Source: Actinomycetota bacterium (lineage in GTDB: Bacteria; Actinomycetota; Acidimicrobiia; Acidimicrobiales; UBA8592). From it: a DNA stretch of 9,366 nucleotides. Where the stretch lies: assembly GCA_002715425.1 (NCBI GenBank), contig PAYW01000013.1, positions 7,267 through 16,632 on the forward strand, written 5' to 3'. This document shows, in pieces, positions 5,999-9,366 of the stretch (position 1 is the stretch's first letter; every line of letters starts with the position of its first letter). A model generated the notes under the pieces. It was not told the DNA's origin. It searched no databases and saw only the letters and a list, made by a program, of their open reading frames with translations. Both the position numbers and the translations under genes were made by a program.

Positions 5999-7390
5999 AT
6001 GAGAAAAAGCGTTTTAAAGTTATTCGCGCTCTTAGCTATCTTCAGCTTTGTTGCTATTTCCTGTGGAGATGACGATAACAGCAGTAGTAGCAGCGAAAGC
6101 AGTAGCAGCGAAAGCAGTAGCAGCGAAAGCAGCAGCAGCGAAAGCAGCAGCAGCGAAAGCAGCAGCAGTGAAGCTGCTGAAGAGGAAACTACTGAAGAAG
6201 AAGCTACTGAAGAAGAAGCTGGTCCAGACCCAGCTGATGGATGTGCTTATGCCACTGAGGGTGACGTTCCTGGAATCGATAAAGAAAATGGAATCTTCAA
6301 AATTGGGACATCCCAACCATTCACTGGACGCGCAGCAGTTGCTGGTGAAGCGTTGCTCGGTGGCCTCATTATGGCTGTCGACGAGCTGAACGCCAATGGT
6401 GGTATTGACGGATGCATGTTCGAACTCGCTTGGGAAGATGACCGTTTCGAAATTGAGCAGATGGTTACCAACGTTAGGAAACTCATCGATGTTGATAACG
6501 TATGGGGCTTTGTGGGAACAGCCGGATCACAGGCAATTCCTTCAACATACCCAGCGATAGAAGCAGCCGGTACTCCACTATGGGGACCAGTTTCTCCTGC
6601 AAACCAGGACATTAAAGAGGTCTACCTAATTAATCCAACTCGAACTGAGCAAGGAAGAATCTGTATTGATTATTTCGTTGAACAGGGAGCTACGAAGATT
6701 GCTGTTGTCGGACAAGATAACGAGCTAGGCGATGAGGCATTTGCCGCTATTGAGCTTCAGCAATCAGTCCATGGCTATGAAATTGTTGCCGAGGAAGAAA
6801 TCGAAGTGCTATCCGATGTCGTCTCTCCAGCAGTCCTTGCAGTCATTGACTCAGGTGCAGATGCGGTACTAACTGCATTAGATGGGACCCAAAACGGCCT
6901 AGTACTTGATGGATTCCATGAAGCCGGATTCAATCCTATGGTATGTTCAGATGCTGGTTCCGCAGGAGCTGGCGGTCGAAGCACTGTTGGTCTCGCTACC
7001 CCTGAAGCAGCCGATGGCTACCTTGGAGCTCTTCAAGTAGCCTTGCCAGATGGCGATAGCGAATTTGTTAACGCATGGAGAGACTTGTGGGCAGCCTATG
7101 ATGGGCCAGGTAAAGATGGGGCAGCTAACTTCAGCCTCCAGACCTATTCAATTGCGCAATCCTTCTTCCAGCTGATAGATCGGTTGGATGGAAATTACAC
7201 ATATGATAATTTCCACGCTGTTGCGGAAACGCTTGTTGATGACCCAATCCTGATTCCTTCAATCCCACCAGTTGCGTGTGCTCCACTACCAGGTGGACAC
7301 CAATGCGCAGCAGGTGCTGGTGTATCTCAATATGATTCATCTACGGAATCTTGGACACAGGTCAGAGACTTCCAAAGCGCTAAAAGCTAA
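5999..7390 (+). CDS. Branched-chain-amino-acid-type ABC importer substrate-binding lipoprotein
   Basis: This 463-residue type I periplasmic-binding-fold protein (LivK-like) would capture amino acids or a related small solute and deliver them to the permeases encoded next. A basic start and hydrophobic segment (residues 1-21) run into a lipobox ending at C22 (VAISC), so it should be a lipid-anchored export product. Six Ser/Glu units (28-58) and an acidic Glu/Thr/Ala stretch to about residue 75 make a flexible tether. The binding domain begins near KIGTSQPFTG (101-110), with GGLIMAVDELNANGG (121-135) and FVGTAGSQAIPST (171-183) matching the family. Cysteines at 82, 139, 222, 316, 427 and 436 could form disulfides. 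The ribosome site AGGGG lies 5 bases before the ATG. The substrate cannot be read from sequence: aromatic amino acids or urea-type ligands are also possible for this family. Confidence 0.93.
   Translation: MRKSVLKLFALLAIFSFVAISCGDDDNSSSSSESSSSESSSSESSSSESSSSESSSSEAAEEETTEEEATEEEAGPDPADGCAYATEGDVPGIDKENGIFKIGTSQPFTGRAAVAGEALLGGLIMAVDELNANGGIDGCMFELAWEDDRFEIEQMVTNVRKLIDVDNVWGFVGTAGSQAIPSTYPAIEAAGTPLWGPVSPANQDIKEVYLINPTRTEQGRICIDYFVEQGATKIAVVGQDNELGDEAFAAIELQQSVHGYEIVAEEEIEVLSDVVSPAVLAVIDSGADAVLTALDGTQNGLVLDGFHEAGFNPMVCSDAGSAGAGGRSTVGLATPEAADGYLGALQVALPDGDSEFVNAWRDLWAAYDGPGKDGAANFSLQTYSIAQSFFQLIDRLDGNYTYDNFHAVAETLVDDPILIPSIPPVACAPLPGGHQCAAGAGVSQYDSSTESWTQVRDFQSAKS
6080..6172 (+). repeat. In-frame 15-base tandem repeat encoding a (SSSSE) linker
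   Basis: Six units built on AGC/AGT serine codons ending in GAA encode SSSSSE followed by five SSSSE units. The units are nearly identical at DNA level, differing mainly by AGC/AGT swaps, which suggests recent slippage expansion. Unit length is a multiple of three, so gain or loss changes linker length without breaking the frame. Confidence 0.9.
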
Positions 7391-7403
7391 TTAACGAAAT
7401 TTG

Positions 7404-7434
7404 GGTGCGGGGTATGCGAAAGCAGCCCCGCACC
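7404..7434 (+). terminator. Intercistronic stem-loop, possible attenuator or mRNA stabiliser
   Basis: GGTGCGGGG (7404-7412) pairs perfectly with CCCCGCACC (7426-7434). The loop folds further as TGC-GAAA-GCA, a GNRA tetraloop hairpin, with a small TA/G internal loop. The following bases (TGAAGTTCTTTCT) are T-rich but lack an unbroken run, so termination would be partial. The position, just after the binding-protein gene, suits lowering permease expression relative to the binding protein. Confidence 0.75.
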
Positions 7435-7482
7435 TGAAGTTCTTTCTATATTTATAAAAACTTCTATTAATCTGAGTGGGCC

Positions 7483-8571
7483 GTGAATAATCTTTTACAA
7501 CAAATAGTCGCTGGTGCTGAAGCTGGTTCTTATTACGCACTGATCGGTCTAGCCATTGTTGTTGTCATGAAATCCACCGACGTACCAAACTTTGCACAAG
7601 CAGAGATGGGTCTTCTCGCCGCCTACATGTGCTGGTGGCTAGCAGATGGCGATCAAGTCGGCTGGCCATTCTGGTTTGCTATTTTGGTAGGGCTTCTTTT
7701 TGCTACTGTGTTCGGGGCCGCCGTCCAATTCTTCCTCATACGCCCCTTGACTGGATTGTCTAATAAGCCTTTGGCGATACTCGCCTCATTGAGTCTGGGC
7801 TGGGTACTTATTGATGGTTTCCAAGATAACGGCCTGCCTGGTTTTATTGACTGGATACCTGGTTTAGGAGGAGGCTACCCGTATGGAGTAGCAATCACTC
7901 TCGCGATCCTCTCAGTCCCTCTTACCTATCTTATTATGACAAAGTGGGTCAAAAAGATGGACGTCGTCGATCATTTCCCACTCTTGTTATTAACTATTGG
8001 CCTTACCTTCGCCTTGGGGTCATTAATTGAAATTTTCTTTGGGAACAATCCCCAAAAGTTCGAAACTCCATGGTCTGGAGTTAACTTCGACCTAGGAACT
8101 ACACGCATTGGTTGGGATCAGGTCGTCTCTATAGGTATGGGGATTATTATTGCTGTCGGTTTGGCGATCTTCTTTAGAACAAAGTGGGGAGTTAGAATGC
8201 GAGCTATCGCAGAAGATGGAACAACCGCCCGTCTTCTCGGCATTAACGCCGGAGTTATTTCCCTGATTGCTTGGGCGATAGGAGGCCTCGTAGCAGGCGC
8301 CGCGATGACCTTAAAAGCCGGATCAACTGTTCTTGAGCTTGGAAGCGCAGAAGGGCTTATCTTAAAAGGTTTCATCGCTGCTGTACTTGGCGGCTTTGTT
8401 TCCCTACCCGGAACATTCTTGGGCGGGATGGTTGTTGGTATAGCGGAAGCCGTAGCTGGTGGGCAGATCAGTACGAGCCTGCAGCCAACTATGGCCCTTT
8501 TGATCGTTGTAGTTGTCCTCTTTATCTATCCAGAAGGCTTGACTCGAGAAGCCAAACTTCGGGAGGTTTAG
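7483..8571 (+). CDS. livH: ABC importer permease, LivH type
   Basis: This polytopic inner-membrane protein of 362 residues should pair with the following LivM-type protein to form the channel of the importer. Family hallmarks include GSYYALIGLAIVVVMKST (15-32) leading to NFAQAEMG (36-43), RMRAIAEDGTTARLLGINAG (238-257), the cytoplasmic segment that contacts the ATPase, and GLILKGFIAAVLGGFVSLPG (291-310) with a YPEGL ending. LivH proteins are usually near 290-300 residues. Here the extra length falls around 92-163, between RPLTG and FPLLLLTIGL, and includes extra hydrophobic segments. The start is GTG, supported by the weak GAGTGGG at 7474-7480. It follows the intercistronic stem-loop and is probably co-transcribed with its neighbours. 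Confidence 0.93.
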   Translation: MNNLLQQIVAGAEAGSYYALIGLAIVVVMKSTDVPNFAQAEMGLLAAYMCWWLADGDQVGWPFWFAILVGLLFATVFGAAVQFFLIRPLTGLSNKPLAILASLSLGWVLIDGFQDNGLPGFIDWIPGLGGGYPYGVAITLAILSVPLTYLIMTKWVKKMDVVDHFPLLLLTIGLTFALGSLIEIFFGNNPQKFETPWSGVNFDLGTTRIGWDQVVSIGMGIIIAVGLAIFFRTKWGVRMRAIAEDGTTARLLGINAGVISLIAWAIGGLVAGAAMTLKAGSTVLELGSAEGLILKGFIAAVLGGFVSLPGTFLGGMVVGIAEAVAGGQISTSLQPTMALLIVVVVLFIYPEGLTREAKLREV

Positions 8572-8575
8572 TTGT

Positions 8576-9366
8576 ATGGCTCAAGTTAAAACAAACTCCT
8601 CGGGATACCCGCTATACCCGCCGAAACCTAAAGGGATCAAAGGCCAGCAAAAACTTCTTGCTGCAATTTTAACTTTCGGGTTTCTCGCATTTCTCCCATG
8701 GATCCCAATCTTTGGGTGGATTACGATTTTTGATACTGGAACCAACTATGGGCTCGGCAACCTAGCCTACGTGTTTGCCTATGCGGCAGCTGGAATCGGA
8801 TTCAACTTCCTGATCGGATATTCCGGAACTCTAGGTCTTGCGCACGCTGGCCTTTTCGCCATCGGTGCATACGGATCGGCGATCCTTTCAGCGCCACCCG
8901 AATGCCTTGAACAAACGTGCGAAACTATTGTTCGCCCAGCAGTATCAGGGTACGGCTGGCCATTTCTACTAACGATCCCGCTCGTATGCTTTTTTGCAGC
9001 CATCGTCGGCGTTGTTGTTGGTTTCCCAGCTGCACGCTTAAAAGGCTTCTATCTAGCGATAGCCACACTTGCACTTGGCGAATTGATTGTGAAATTAATC
9101 AGTCTTGATGAAAAACTTTGGAGCGGACTAAAGACAAATGGAGGAACTGGTAAACAAGTCCAAATCTTCGAATTCTTTGGATCCGGCCAGCTCAAAAGCG
9201 CATACTTCCTTTCCTTAGGAAGCTTGCTGATTACCTTTATTGGCTATGTGATCTATACAGAGAACCGTCTAGGAAGAACCCTGAAATCTGTCCGCGACAT
9301 TGAAATCGCAACAGGGCCACTCGGAATCTCATCAACATATTACAAACTCATAGCCTTCGGTTTATC
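8576..9366 (+). CDS. livM: ABC importer permease, LivM type (3' end beyond window)
   Basis: The reading frame stays open from ATG 8576 to the window edge, giving 263 complete codons plus two bases. A hydrophilic N-terminal tail of about 25 residues precedes membrane helices. LivM signatures are clear: GYSGTLGLAHAGLFAIGAYG (81-100), RLKGFYLAIATLALGEL (154-170) and the ATPase-contact segment LGRTLKSVRDIEIATGPLGI (232-251). A probably extracytoplasmic loop holds C110 and C115. GGGAGG (8561-8566), inside the end of the livH gene, lies 9 bases before the ATG, and only four bases separate the two genes, so translation is probably coupled. ATPase genes of the LivG/LivF type are expected downstream. 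Confidence 0.95.
   Translation, partial: MAQVKTNSSGYPLYPPKPKGIKGQQKLLAAILTFGFLAFLPWIPIFGWITIFDTGTNYGLGNLAYVFAYAAAGIGFNFLIGYSGTLGLAHAGLFAIGAYGSAILSAPPECLEQTCETIVRPAVSGYGWPFLLTIPLVCFFAAIVGVVVGFPAARLKGFYLAIATLALGELIVKLISLDEKLWSGLKTNGGTGKQVQIFEFFGSGQLKSAYFLSLGSLLITFIGYVIYTENRLGRTLKSVRDIEIATGPLGISSTYYKLIAFGL

Noticed and set aside
6032..6316. Antisense ORF over the binding-protein linker
   Set aside because: The repeat lacks stops in several frames; the Ala/Phe pattern mirrors the Ser/Glu repeat and nothing else suggests a gene.
6048..6389. Overlapping + strand ORF of 113 codons rich in Ala, Lys and Val
   Set aside because: It is the shifted reading of the Ser/Glu tandem repeat and downstream coding DNA of the binding-protein gene; its AAKAVAAK pattern is produced by the repeat itself.
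1..9366. CRISPR array, tRNA/rRNA genes, transposase or prophage genes
   Set aside because: I looked on both strands and saw no regularly spaced long repeats, no tRNA arm patterns and no mobile-element coding sequence.

Overview
This window looks like chromosomal DNA from an uncultured planktonic, probably marine, actinobacterium. The clues are a xanthorhodopsin/actinorhodopsin-like proton pump, a lipoprotein with a long Ser/Glu linker, moderate G+C (low to mid 40s percent by eye) and compact same-strand genes. A marine Acidimicrobiia-type lineage is my best guess, but that is inference: there is no rRNA or marker gene here. All supported genes are on the + strand.

Layout: (1) 1-356 is non-coding leader DNA holding several dyads, including a perfect 12-bp inverted repeat directly abutting the ribosome binding site of the rhodopsin gene. 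(2) 357-1073 is a light-driven proton pump started by TTG, closed by a textbook UUCG terminator, so it looks monocistronic. (3) 1125-1527 is non-coding. (4) 1528-2964 is a DEAD-box RNA helicase with a very basic disordered tail. (5) 2965-3186 is a spacer with one doubtful 26-codon ORF. (6) 3187-5406 is a two-domain membrane acyltransferase (acyltransferase-3 plus SGNH) that would decorate surface polysaccharide. (7) 5407-5998 holds a 41-codon small gene ending in a His/Cys cluster, bracketed by two copies of a folded repeat, then a phased array of GTTAC pentamers and another dyad. (8) 5999-9366 is the start of a branched-chain-amino-acid-type ABC importer operon: binding lipoprotein, intercistronic stem-loop, LivH-type permease and LivM-type permease cut by the window edge. 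The ATPase genes would be expected beyond the right end.

Taken together the window fits a photoheterotroph: the rhodopsin makes proton-motive force from light, and the ABC importer (ATP-driven) scavenges amino acids or related compounds. No retinal or carotenoid synthesis gene is present here, so the pump depends on loci elsewhere. The helicase and acyltransferase are not obviously linked to either function. Nothing resembles a defence system, CRISPR array, prophage or insertion sequence. The parts least explained by known families are the small His/Cys protein with its flanking hairpin repeats, the dyad in front of the rhodopsin, and the GTTAC array upstream of the transporter.
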